A stretch of 64,000 nt of DNA from Linum tenue (Eukaryota > Streptophyta > Magnoliopsida > Malpighiales > Linaceae), in assembly GCA_946122785.1 (NCBI GenBank), contig CAMGYJ010000011.1:37164513-37228512 (forward strand). The letters are read 5' to 3'. The notes under the pieces were generated by a model. That model was not told the DNA's origin, did no database searches, and saw nothing but the letters and a program-made list of their open reading frames with translations. The translations under genes and the position numbers were made by a program. Shown here in pieces: positions 50,935-61,795 of the stretch (within the stretch, counting starts at the first letter, position 1; each line of letters begins with the position of its first letter).

Positions 50935-52032
50935 ATGGCACAACCTAACTTCCAGCACCCGTTCATCCGGGATCTCAGGAGGGGCTCCACCGGAGAGCGC
51001 TTCAAGAAAGTCGTGGAAACCCCGTTTGGCGCCCACCATTGCTGGTCCAAACGGGAGTTTCGGGAACTGCACTGCTACGAGCAGCTTTCCGCCGTGCTCG
51101 CCAACACCGCATGGCGCCGTCTGTTCCAGATCTGCGAGACGGTCTACTACGAGCCGGTGTGGGAGTTCTACACCACTTTCAAGCACAACTCCACGACCAG
51201 CTACCATGACAGTACAGCCGTCCAATTCAGGCTGGGTGGTGTCCCCCGGTCCTTGAGCTATCACGAGCTGGCTGAGGCTCTCGACCTCGATCTCGACGAC
51301 AGTCGGGACTACGTCACCGAGGTTAATGAGCCACCGGAGGTGGACTTCAAGAGGCTGTACACCAGCCTGGCTCAGCCTGGCCAGACGCGTCCTTTCAAGT
51401 CTGGGAGGACGAAGGCATCTACCCTGCGGATCGAGTACCGACTTCTCCACCACCTGCTGGCGAAGTCTTACACTCCTGCATATGACAGCGCCGGCCACAT
51501 CACGAAGAGGCCCCTGTACTTCCTCGATTCGATCCGCCAGCGCCGCCATCCTCTCCACCTGGGTTCGGTGGTGGCCAAGACATTCGAGAAGACGGCCACA
51601 GAGCTGAAGAGCCTCCACTGCGCCCCCCTCATCACCCGCCTGGTTACCTTTTTCGGCCTCTCACTGCAGGGGTGCACCAAGGAGGGGGAGACCCCCATCT
51701 TTGGCGCCGCGACGATCGGGAAGATGCTGCTGTTGCGGGAGAGGAACGGTGTTCAGTGGGTCGAGGGATTTCCGGAGCCTCCTATCCCCGCGGAGCCCGA
51801 GGAGGTGGCTGACGATGAGGTGGACCCCGATGAGGTGGATGATGCTGTGGATGCTGCTGCGGATGCTGCTGATGATCCCCCACAGACTGACTTCCATTTT
51901 GGGGGTAGCAGCTCCACTTTCCAGGGCCAGGACTACTTCACCCAGCAGTTCGAGCAGCTGAGGATCCAGAACCAGCTGCTCCTCGACCAGCAGATGCAGT
52001 TCCAGCAGCAGTACGCGGCAGATCAGGCCGAG
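50935..52032 (+). pseudogene. Athila-type downstream ORF (ATHILA ORF-1 family / env position), 3'-truncated
   Basis: The ATG at 50935 follows an acceptor-like tgttgttttgcag, which suggests a spliced leader. The product starts MAQPNFQHPFIRDLRRGSTG. It has the features of the Athila ORF found between pol and the 3' LTR: FRELHCYEQLSAVLANTAWR, YYEPVWEFYTTFKHN, VQFRLGGVPRSLSYHELAEA, then LRIEYRLLHHLL and RPLYFLDSIRQRRHPLHLGS. An acidic Asp/Ala-rich stretch and a Gln-rich stretch follow (FEQLRIQNQLLLDQQMQFQQ). Function is unknown; the position resembles a retroviral env gene, but I see no convincing signal peptide or membrane span in what remains. At about 52033 the frame passes directly into Tat reverse transcriptase. 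Confidence 0.75.
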
Positions 52033-53004
52033 TACCGCCATAGGGTCATGTCCTTTGGGCTGAAGAATGCTGGCGCGACTTACCAATGCATGGTGAACAC
52101 CGTCTTTCAAAGGCAGATTGGGAGGAACGTGGAGGCATACGTGGACGACCTGGTGGTCAAGAGTAAAAGGAAGGAGGACCACCTGAGGGACTTGAGGGAA
52201 ACGTTCGAGACCATGCGTTCCCACTCACTCCGCTTGAACCCCCTCAAGTGCGTCTTCGGAGCGGAGGCGGGCAAGTTCCTGGGCTTCATGATAACAAAGA
52301 GGGGGATAGAAGCCAACCCTAAGCAGGTCGAGGCGATCAGGCGCCTCGAACCCCCGAGGACGCCAAGGGAGGTGCAGAGTCTGAACGCGCGTCTGGCGGC
52401 TCTGGGATGATTTATCCCGCGGTCGGCTGACAAGGGCGCGCCCTTCTTTAGGGTATTAAAGAGGGCGGCGCGTTTCAAATGGACAGAGGATTGCGACGAA
52501 GCCTTTGAGGAGTTAAAGAGCCTTCTGGTATCACCCACTGTAATGACGGCGCCTCGAGCCGGCGAAGTGCTGTACCTATACATCGCGGTTTCACGAACGG
52601 CGGTGAGCGCGGTGCTCATATCGAGGGCTACGGCTGAGGGAGAAGAGCGCCCAGTATACTACGTGAGCAGGGTGATGACGGGTCCCGAAACGCGTTACGC
52701 GCCAATAGAAAAGGCGGCCTTAGCTGTAGTCGCAGCGGCCGAGAAGTTGCGCCCATACTTCCAGGCGCATTCTGTGGTGGTGCTCACTAACTTGCCGCTA
52801 AAGAACACGCTGGGATCTATGGATGTAGCGGGGCGCATGGTAAAATGGGCGGTTCAGCTAAGCGAGTACGACATCAAGTATGCGCCCCGCCCGGCGATCA
52901 AGGCGCAAGTACTGGCCGATTTCGAGGCGGAGGGCGTGGTGAGCAAGGAGGAAGGGGTGAATGAGAGTTGGCAAGTATACGTCGATGGGCGCCCAGCCGA
53001 GTAG
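52033..53004 (+). pseudogene. Tat reverse transcriptase (C-terminal) and RNase H
   Basis: Starts mid-RT at RVMSFGLKNAGATYQCMVNT, followed by the catalytic AYVDDLVVKSK and LNPLKCVFGAEAGKFLGFMI. A TGA at 52408 (after RLAALG) interrupts it; the same frame then reads FIPRSADKGAPFF and an RNase H (YVSRVMTGPETRYAPIEKAA, WAVQLSEYDIKYAPR). It ends at YVDGRPAE by a one-base frameshift into the next domain, whose frame opens at 52968. The RT fingers/palm N-terminus is missing. Confidence 0.88.
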
Positions 53005-54701
53005 GAGCGGGGGCCGGGATAGTAGTCATCAACCCCATGGGCGTTATGCATGAGTTGGCGCTCCGATTCTCGTCCCTGAAAACCAACAATGCGGTGGAAT
53101 ACGAGGCGGTGATAGCAGGGTTGAACACAGCACGTGAGCTGGGGGCGCGACGGATCCAGGTTCGTTCCGACTCGGCTTTGGTGGTGAACCAACTGAATGG
53201 CATATTTGAAGTAAAGGAGGAGGCGTTGAGCGCGCACCTTAAAAGGATAGAGGGGATGCGCTCCTGGTTCGAGCAAGTAGAGTTCACGCATGTCCCGAGG
53301 GAGGAAAATGCCCACGCAGACGCATTATCGAAGCTAGCGACGGCCACCGATTTCGAGACCGAAAGGCACGTGATCGTCTCGAAAGAACATCCCTTGGAGG
53401 AGCCCATGGTGGGAGTGATCGAAGAGCAGGTTGGTGAGGAAGAGGGGTGGATGAATCCAATCCGGGCGTACCTACTCCATGGAACGGTCCCGGAGGGCGT
53501 TAGGCAGGCTTGGCAGGTACGACGAAAGGCGGCGCGTTGTACAATCTTAGAGGGGCAGATGTACAAGCGATCGCACTCTGGGGCGTATCTCAGGTGCCTC
53601 ACGGAGGCGGAAGTGAAAAAAGCGATAGCCGAGGTACATCAGGGTGCTTGTGGCATGCATGCAGGCGCAAGGAGCCTCGAGAAGCTGTTGTTACGTCAAG
53701 GTTATTATTGGCCCACCATTAGGAAGGACGCCAAGAAACATGTGGAAAGCTGTCATCAATGCCAAGTTCATTCCCATGATGTGCACCTTCCCCAGGCACC
53801 TATGAGGGGCAACGTTGGCGCCTGGCCCTTCTCACAGTGGGGGATGGATCTGCTGGGGCCTTTCCCCAGAGCACCCGGGCAGATGAAGTATCTTATCGTG
53901 GCAGTTGACTACTTCTCGAAGTGGGTAGAGGCAGAACCATTGGCAACCATCACTCAGGCTCAAGTCAGGAAGTTCACAACCAGGAATATCTTCTCGCGAT
54001 TCGGGTTACCCGAGTCCATCGTGGCGGACCATGGCAAGCAGTTCGATTGTCGGCAGTTCATCGAATTTTGTGACGAACAGGGGGTCATCCTCCGCTTTTC
54101 TTCAGTGGCCTACCCCCAAGCCAATGGGCAGGCCGAGGCGGCTAACAAGAGCATCTTGCACGGCCTGCACACGCGACTGCTGGAGGCTAAGGGGAGATGG
54201 GTTGAAGAAATCCCGGGCGTGCTGTGGGCGCATAGAACTACCCACAAGGTGGCAACCGGGGAGACGCCGTTTGCTTTGACTTATGGCAGTGAAGCTGTTC
54301 TCCCGGTGGAAATGCGGTTTTCGACGCATCGCGTGGCTGAGTATGAAGGGTACGCAAATGGGGAGGAGCGTGTGCATGACCTTGATATGCTGGAGGAACG
54401 TAGGGATATCGCCTCCGTGCGGCTCGAGGCCATGAAGCAACAGGTAGCCAAGTACTACAATCGCAAGATGCGTCCTCACCAGATACGCCTGGGAAGCTTG
54501 GTATTGCGGCGGGACTTCCGTCCGAAGGCGTCCGAGGGAAAGTTGGCGCCCAAGTGGAAAGGGCCATACCGCGTGCGGGAGGTAGTGGGTCCAGCCACGT
54601 TCAAGTTGGAGCTCTTGGGGGGTAAGGCCGTCAAGCGCACGTGGAACGCGCAGAACCTCAGGGTGTACCATGGGAAGGAAGCAGGAGAAACCTCGGAGTA
54701 A
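52968..54701 (+). pseudogene. Tat second RNase H and integrase
   Basis: First part: the second, archaeal-type RNase H typical of Tat elements (GAGAGIVVINPMG; NNAVEYEAVIAGLNTARELG; VRSDSALVVNQLNG; ENAHADALSKLAT). Then integrase: the HHCC zinc-binding region (H.GACGMHAGARSLEKLLLR ... CHQCQVH), the catalytic core with WGMDLLGPFPRAPGQMKYLI (D1), FGLPESIVADHGKQFD (D2) and ANGQAEAANKSILHGL (E), and the C-terminal domain YRVREVVGPATFKLELLGG. This part is open from 52968 to 54701, but it is cut off from RT by the frameshift, so the element copy is not autonomous. Confidence 0.88.
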
Positions 54702-54828
54702 GGCGTCGGCGACAAGAGGAGGGACGCCCGCATTTTGGCCCAAAGACGAGGGTAAGTTAGAGAAATTGTGAGGGAAGTTATTATTACTGCAAGGCGTGCC
54801 ATCCCCCACACCCGAGGAAATGATTGTA

Positions 54829-55095
54829 AAGCGCCCTCCTTCCGCGCCATAGGATAGTAATATGTATGCCGTAAAGCGCCCTACTTTCGCGCCTTAAAGA
54901 ATATCGTACTTATGTTTACCGTAAAGCGCCCCACTATAGCGCCTTTTAAGTATTCCGGAAGTTGTTGCAAAGTTGGTTTGGTAAAGCGCCCTAATCTATG
55001 CGGCCACGAAGTAGGCATTGAGAATAATTTTAAAGCGCCCTAATCTATGCGCCCATACAGTCGGGTCGGTAAAGCGCCCTAATCTATGCGCCCGC
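54829..55095. repeat. Degenerate tandem array of taaagcgccct...gcgcc(c) units
   Basis: Six units with the pattern taaagcgccctaatctatgc gccc start near 54829, 54871, 54919, 54981, 55031 and 55070; spacing 39-62 bp. The last three share the full core ctaatctatgcg. Such 3' tandem repeats between pol and the additional ORF are frequent in Tat elements. Confidence 0.8.
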
Positions 55096-55296
55096 CAAAT
55101 CAATTCTCGATGGGATGGTGTAAGTGTTCAAGTTGGCGGTTTCCACTTAACTCCGGCAGAGCAATACGGTTCACAAGCGCCTTGTGAGAAGGCATGTAAA
55201 AGGAAAGGCGCCTCGATGAGGCATTCATTCAAAATAGGGAAACAAAGGCAATAGAAACATCAGTTCAGATCAAAAAAGTACAAGGTAAATGCCCTA

Positions 55297-58042
55297 TCAC
55301 TCCTCCTCCTCGCTGTGCACCGCACCCTCGGGCGTCCCCTGCTGGCTTGGAGAGCGCCCCTCTCCATCAACGGCGCCTCCTTCTTCTTCCTCCTCCTCCT
55401 CGTCCCCGCTCTCGGCATCTTCCTCCTCATCCGGCTCATTCGGCGGGGGGACGTCTAGACCCACTATAGGCGCCAGCTCGCTGGCCTTGCGGCCACTATC
55501 CAGGAACTTGAGGATGTGCATGATCATCGCCAAGGGGTCAAACTCCACCTCCGGGACGTCCTTATTGAACTTGTCGCGAAGAACCTTCACCGTGTCGATC
55601 ACGGTGTCCGCCTGGAGGCTCTTCCCGGCCGCCGACTTGGGGAAATCAGAGAGCTCCTTCTTGAGGCGCTCCACCTCAGCAGTCGCCGCCTTCAACTCCT
55701 TTTGGCTCTGCTCCTTATCCTTGGTGGCTCTCTTCAGCTCCTCGGAAAAGCTACGCGCCTCCGCGTAGTACTTGTCACGATCGTCCCGGAGCGCCGCCTT
55801 CTCCTCGCGGAGCACCCTCTCCACTTCAGCCGCCTCAGCGCGGGTGGCCGCGTCCTGCTCGTTGAAGCGCTTTTGCAATGCCTCCTCGACGGAGGCCTTG
55901 ATCTTCGCACGCTCCGCCTCGAGCCCGGTGGATAGCTTGGCCGCCCAAGCCTGGGCCTCCTTCTGCGCCTCGTCCCGCTCCTTGCTCAGCGCCTCTTGCG
56001 CCTCTCGAGCACTCTTCAGCTCATTTTGAAGGCGCTCCGCAGCGCCCTCTGAGGCCGAGCCCTCCTTGGTCAAACGATCGAACTCACGCGCGGTGGACTC
56101 GATCAACATCATCATCTAACACATGTATGAAAATACCAAAGTTAAGCTCTGCAAGAGATTTCGAAAAACAAGGTTGGGTGCGAAGGAGACGGACGCCTTA
56201 CCTGGACGTTGAGATTGGCCATGGTGCGAAGGGGGCGTCGGGAGTTAAGGTGTTCAGGGCGCTCGATCACTGCAGCGTGTGACAGCATCATCTGCATTGA
56301 GGCGCCCGGATCCTTGGCCGCCCTGACGGGGACGCCCACCGCCACCTTCTCCAATGGGCGAGATGGAGGTTGCAAGTACGGAGGCAGGACCTGCCCAGTG
56401 TGCTTGCCAATACTGGGCATGACCAGGCTTGCCTGCACGCCCGAGGCAATCACACGGTCCAGCTTCGCCTTTTTCGCGGCGGAGAGTAGCGGCTCGGCGA
56501 GCCTCTTTTCGGGCGCCTGGGACTGAGAGGCGCGCGTAGGAGTTTGGGAGGTGGCGCCTTGGCTGCGGGGTGAGCCACCCGGGCTGTGGTGTGAATGCGA
56601 GGCGCCCTGCTCCTCATCCACATGGAGCGGAGAGTTGTATGAAGGCTGCGGCGCCTCGACTGTGGCAGGAATACCTGCGCCCCCGGATGGCGCAGGCCGG
56701 TTGGCGATGATTTTCACCCGCACGGGCTTCCTTGGGGCAGATGGTGGAGCCCCAGAGGGCGCCTTGCTGGTCTTCCCAGCCTTGCCGCGCTTCCGAGGCG
56801 CCTTGGGAGGAATCAGATGGAGCTTAGATCGGATGAGGTCCGAAATATTGGTGAACACAGTGCCTGCACCAGAAAGAAGATAAGACGTATTGTCAGTAAG
56901 AACGCATGGAAGTCTCACAAAGGCGCATAAAAGGAGTTATGTATACCATCGTTGTAAAATTCAGCCAAATAGCGGGCGTAAGCGTCGTCTTTTTTCAGGC
57001 TTATTGGCGTCGACGAAAGGCGCCGCGCCATGTCTTTTTCTGCCTCATTCAGGACGGGGTGCTTATTAAATTCAGCCTCGTCCCCAAAGGCCCACCGCGT
57101 CCGGGGAGCGGCCCCGCTTTCAAAGAAGGGCGTGTCTCGAGGGCGAACAAAGAAGAAGGATTCGAACCACGAGCGCCCCATCTTCTTACCCTTGCTTATG
57201 AAGTGGTATCCCAACTTGGAGCGCCTTTGTAGGCTGAAGCAATTGAGACTTCTAATCATAGTGAAGAAGTGTTGGAAAAGTTTGAAGGAGGGTAGAATAT
57301 TGTGTTGGCGACATTTGAGGCGGAAGAGGACGGTATAAAGAATGATTACAGGGGAAAGGCGCCCAAGGGAGCACTGGCACAAATGCAAGACGCCCTCGAG
57401 GATCGGGTCGATGGGGAACCGGAGCCCGAAGCGGGCGTACTCTTGGTACACGCCGATCCAACCATCTCCACAGACCCCCACGCGCGCCTCAGGCGAGGGG
57501 TGCGCGTAGCGCCAGTCGGCAGGCATCTGTGCCGCCCGGATCAGGGAAGTGAAGCGAGAATAGAGAATCTTTGAGGTGTAAGGCGGCCCGGCGTCTTCCT
57601 CGGATATTTGGTCGATGTCCGCGGGCATATACCCAGGCGGCCACATGTTGCCCCACTGGCTTATCCCGAACTCGCTAGGCGCGCTGGTGCCTAGGTAGTC
57701 AGAAAAGGAGGAGGTCAAGAGGAGGGCGCATGTGGAAGCAGGCCATGAAGAAAGAGGAAGGCGCTCAAGAGACGAAGGGAGCGAGTTATCTTTTCGTGGA
57801 CAACCGAGATGGGACATAACGCGCGAAAATTAAATAGCGCCTAAGAGGAGGGGATAGAGCGCAAGGTTACCTGGCGCGGCGGCGGGAGCATCTGAAGGCG
57901 CCACGTTGGAGGGCGCGGTGTTGGAAGGCCCTGCGTTGGCAGGTGCAGAGGCTTGAGGCGCCGTGGTGGCAGGCGCGGTACTGGGAGGCGCCGCCTCGGT
58001 GGGCGCTGTCTTGGGGGATCCGGGTTGGTTGGAAGACGCCAT
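55297..58042 (-). CDS. Tat antisense additional ORF (Transposase_28-like, four exons)
   Basis: Minus-strand exons 58042-57871, 57690-56947, 56863-56202 and 56115-55297 join in frame through GT..AG borders to about 798 aa with no stop. Exon 1 is an Ala/Pro/Thr-rich leader (MASSNQPGSPKTAPTEAAPP). Exon 2 has the domain often annotated as 'putative gypsy type transposon' (Pfam Transposase_28): YARFGLRFPIDPILEGVLHL and LCQCSLGRLSPVIILYTVLF. Exon 3 is Pro/Lys-rich and basic. Exon 4 is a long coiled coil (LKSAREAQEALSKERDEAQK; EVERVLREEKAALRDDRDKY) ending in an acidic tail. Function is unknown; additional sense or antisense ORFs are a known Tat-lineage feature. Being intact while pol is broken is notable. 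Confidence 0.8.
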
Positions 58043-58233
58043 AGCTACGCGAGCGAAGAATGGGAATGGGAGAGTGTGGTAAGGCGCACGATCCAAGTGG
58101 CCGAGAGGTTTGGCCGAGAGGGTTGGCCGAAGGAGGTGCAGGGGACCGAGAGGCAGAGCAGAGAGAAAACTAGAGAGAGAAAGTAGAGAGAGGGCGATTT
58201 GGAGAAAGTGAGGAAGGAAGAAGTGAGGGGGGC

Positions 58234-58241
58234 AATTTATA
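58234..58241 (-). promoter_or_regulatory. TATA box candidate for the antisense ORF
   Basis: On the minus strand tataaatt lies about 190 bp before the antisense ATG (58042), in a CT-rich context. It suggests the antisense gene has its own promoter upstream of the 3' LTR boundary. Inference. Confidence 0.45.
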
Positions 58242-58620
58242 GGCAAGGGTCCGGAGAGAGAGAATGGCCTAGGGGAGACGGAAGGTCACCTAGGCTGATC
58301 CGAATTCAAATTTTGAAATTTGAAATCGCTTCAGCCTAGGGGGAGGGGAATGGACCAGTGACCAAAGCGGAAGCCCAACGGTCCGCCCATAATTAAGGCG
58401 GAAACCCAACAGTCGGACCGCAATAAATAAAAAATTTTATAAGGATACGGAGGAGAGAGGGGCGCCTCAACCAGCAAGCAGGAAGAGAGAGACTCGAAGG
58501 CGCGCCTCAGAGTGGGAACGGTGACGAGGCGCGCTCCACGAAGGGAGCGGAGAACCAAGGAGAGCGCACTATGACAGGGGCGCACGGATAGTTAGGCCCC
58601 TACCAGGCGGTAGGCGCCTA

Positions 58621-58633
58621 ACTGGGGGGCAAT
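58621..58633 (+). promoter_or_regulatory. Polypurine tract of the Tat element
   Basis: actggggggcaat immediately before the 3' LTR. The gggggg core primes plus-strand synthesis in this class. Confidence 0.7.
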
Positions 58634-59143
58634 TGTTGGGGGCAGGGAAGTAAAGGCCCAGGTAAAGGGCCAAGGGGCCATTATGGGCCGAGAGTGGGGG
58701 GCCATGCCCAAGAGGGGACCAAGGCTTGAGGCCCAGGCAGTGGGGCCGAGCCTGGGAAGGGGCGCATGGCGACAAAAGGGGGTGTAACGGTCAGAAGCGT
58801 ACGGAGGAGACAGGTGGTGGGGCCGTGCGCCTCCGGGGGGCAAGCCGGTGTCAGAATGTCGGGGCGCCCGGGGAAAAGAAGGTACAGTGCATTTAATGAG
58901 GTGATGACGTAGGGCGGATTTGGGGGGCATTGGTCGACCCTTCCTCGGGTATAAATAGTGGAGTGGGTGGAGCTCATTTACTCGGGTTCCAACTTCTCTC
59001 TAAACTGATATTCGACTTCTCTCTCTAGAAAGTAGCTCTGACTTGGGCGTCGGAGTGCTAACGATCCCTCAAGGAGGGTTTGGTGGGCGCTTTTGTGTGC
59101 AGGAGGCGGAGCGCGCTAGCGAGGAGGTTACGTGGCTCAAACA
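58634..59143 (+). repeat. Tat 3' LTR
   Basis: Starts tgttgggggc, ends ctcaaaca; TATA box at 58950-58957. Differs from the 5' LTR at about five positions by eye, so the insertion is young. Confidence 0.93.
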
Positions 59144-59528
59144 GTATTCGTTCAAAATTGGGAAGAAAGGACACCTAGAGATTTGAGAAGATTTTTTTAT
59201 CAAGGGAATTTTCGTGATGTTTTTGGCTTTTAGTTTAGGTAATGCTATATGTTAGAAATTCAACGCTTTGAGGTTAAAAAGTTGGGTTGAGTATGGGTCC
59301 ATCATAGTTCACCCACCCAATATTTAGCGGATGACATATTTTTAGGGGTGTGCAATGGTTTGGTCCGGCGTGAATCGGACCATACCCAATCAAATATATT
59401 GTGGTCAGATCCTTAGCCCATACAATTTATGAATACTAAAGAAAAATGGGCTGAATTAACATTTGGACCAGATCAAACTAGATCAAATACAATGTTTGTT
59501 CGCTCCTTGACATTATGATGAATTCCAA
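59144..59528. other. Spacer with a degenerate repeat end
   Basis: Mostly AT-rich; a fragment around 59340 (aggggtgtgcaatggtttgg) resembles the end of a common plant repeat. No gene. Confidence 0.35.
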
Positions 59529-60069
59529 TTGGTTCGACAGAAGAATGAGAGTAAGCAGGAAAGTGTACCTGGGATTTGGCAGAAGCCGCTGGTGGGGTGG
59601 ATGAAGATCAATGTCGACCCGACTATATTCGAAAGTGAGGGCACAGGAGCTGGAATTGTGGTGAGAGACTGGAACGGGGCCTGCTTGCTAGCGGCGGTTC
59701 GTCGAGATCGGAGGCAATGGAGCGTTGAGGTAGAAGAGCTCCAGGCGATCGATTTTGCTTTAGGGATGGTGGAAATGAAGGGTTACCAGATGGTGGAGAT
59801 CGAATCTGATTGCCTGGAGGCAATCTCCAAGCTGAAGAGGGACATGTCATCACTAACAGAGGTAGGAGTCTTGAGCAATGAAATTCGGGCTCGGGCTAAG
59901 GAGTTGGGCAGATCAAGTGGAATTTTGTGAAGAGGAATTGTAATAATGCAGCCCATTTAGTAGCCCACAATCTGTGTAATTGGGGGGCCCAAGAGTTGTG
60001 GGAGGACAGACCACCTCTGTTCATCTTATTCCAGGTTGAGACTGATTGTAATGCTTCATTGATTGATTA
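59529..60069 (+). pseudogene. LINE RNase H (RVT_3) fragment
   Basis: Reads PLVGWMKINVDPTIFES, GAGIVVRDWNGACLLAAVRR, WSVEVEELQAIDFALGMVEM and MVEIESDCLEAISKL, then after a frameshift near 59925 continues FVKRNCNNAAHLVAHNLCNW to a stop near 60069. This is the C-terminal RNase H of plant L1-type LINEs. The first motif has DPT where DGA is usual. The sequence ends with ttaataaaacacctccagg, the usual LINE 3' end. RT is absent. Confidence 0.75.
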
Positions 60070-61787
60070 ATAAAACACCTCCAGGTTTCTATAAATTTTT
60101 TTATTTAAATATTGGACCACGGTTTTTATATATTGGAAAATTATATTTTGGCCCCTAAATTTTTTTAATATGACATTTTTTCACATAAATTTTTCATGTT
60201 GGTCAAATATATAGATGTCACTTGGATTCATGATCCTATCTACCATTCCATTTGATCTAATCCATGAATCCACTTGTTGATTTCATCCAAATACATGAAC
60301 CACCAATCCAATCTACAAATCTATGAATCCAATTCATTTGTCACCTTTTTAAGCAGATAATATCGACGAGGCTAACACAAAACTGTTGCATAACAAAATT
60401 AAAACAAATAGGTTATTTTTATTTTATTTATACATGTCACACATCCTATTTTCCATTAGTTGTCGAATTTTTCATTAAACCAAAAGCATTACTTGCTAAA
60501 TGGCTTATCACCACCATTATGGACTTCAATTCAAATAGCCTTATTCCCTGTTAAGTGTTTACCTCCAAGCCAATTCGATTATGATTGCTCTGTATGGTAA
60601 AGATGTGGCCGCCGTTGACGAGGAGTCGTCTTATCTATATTCCAACAACGAACCCAACACAGTAGAAGCAGTATGAATATACCAAGATTCCAAAGACCAA
60701 ATGAGGAAAACGTACATATAAGAAAGACGGCTGATTCATATGAGACGGCTCGACTTCCGAAATAATAACGACCTCAGCAATCAGCATCATCAATGAAAAG
60801 CAAAAGAACCCTTCACCACCGTCAGACAGGCAGAAAGAGGTTTAAATTTCAAGGAAATTTACTTATTTACATAAGCTGATTATATAACTTTTCGTGGTCA
60901 GAATTCCCCCTTTTTCTATTCAGGATGCCAGACTGTTAAATAGGCTAGAAATGTGCGGTAGTAGAGGAGGAGAATATAAGCATAATAACCCCTTTCGCCT
61001 CAAATTTCGTCAACCGGAAGGTCGACGGAAGAATGGCATCGCTCCAGGTCCCTTCAGAATTATCTACTCATCACCAGTACATGTGTTGTACTTTGATGTC
61101 CTACTCCGGATCGAGGATTTCTTTGTAGATCTCAGAGTGATCTGGCTGAAAGTGCTTTGGACACGGCCGTACCATGTTTCTTATTTTCGAGATATATAAT
61201 AAAATGGAACTGATTACTACATTGATCGAAATAAAATTATATTATTGAATATTCAATTTTTCTCGTATTCTCCCAAAAAATTATTCTTACTCGTCTTCAT
61301 AACTAACCCATTAAGGATTTATAGAAATTTACAATACTTCATCATCATTTAAGTTCAAATGATTAATAAATTACTTAACAACAAGAAAATAGGTCATAAG
61401 TTCATAGAATCATAGCTTAATAGTTGCCTAAATTTTGGAGCTATTAAAAAGATCGAGATAGAAGATCGAGTTTGTAGATAATGTTAAATTCCCCCTTTGA
61501 TATTGACTGTTTAGCTTCATCTAATTATGCCTAGGTGTCGCTTTACTCTATCGACTCGTTCTTGATACCTAACTCATCGGGAACCCCTACGCGAGACATT
61601 TTGGAGTTGCCCAGTGCCTAACAATGCCTAAGCATAAGGTTAAACACATCTTTTCGAATCATCATCGCATTTATATATACATGTTAATCTTGACCAGTGA
61701 CTAGTCTTATTATTAACTAACAGGCTTAAGTGCATTATCAAGGCAACTTTGTACCCAAAAAGAGGTACCACATGTGATTGCAACCCA
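60070..61787. other. Intergenic DNA
   Basis: No gene recognised. A 101-codon open frame at 60894-61199 shows no domain I know. The rest is AT-rich. Confidence 0.4.
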
Positions 61788-61795
61788 GTGGCGAA

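Larger units (their letters stand above)
45316..52041 (+). mobile_element. Athila-like Ty3/gypsy element, internally deleted and without a 3' LTR
   Basis: 5' LTR 45316-46659, PBS, gag-protease, a post-pol palindrome array, and an Athila-type ORF. RT, RNase H and integrase are missing, and there is no 3' LTR. The right border is a fusion into Tat RT at about 52033-52041. The element interrupts Tat gag, so it inserted after the Tat copy; a later deletion removed its 3' end together with Tat gag/PR/RT sequence. Confidence 0.85.
44345..59143 (+). mobile_element. Tat-lineage Ty3/gypsy retrotransposon (hosts an Athila-like insertion)
   Basis: Two LTRs of 510 bp (44345-44854, 58634-59143) differ at about five positions by eye. 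PBS, interrupted gag, pol remnants (RT-RNase H, second RNase H, integrase), a 3' tandem array, an antisense additional ORF and a polypurine tract are present. Flanks gtaat/gtatt are a 5-bp TSD with one mismatch. The double RNase H plus additional ORF between pol and the 3' LTR are Tat-lineage hallmarks. gag C-terminus, protease and the RT N-terminus are missing where the Athila-like element lies. Confidence 0.92.

Noticed and set aside
55289..56883. Plus-strand ORFs opposite the antisense Tat gene
   Set aside because: Shadows of the coiled-coil coding sequence; composition is biased and no domain is visible.
60894..61199. 101-codon ORF
   Set aside because: No recognised motif, homologous context or promoter.
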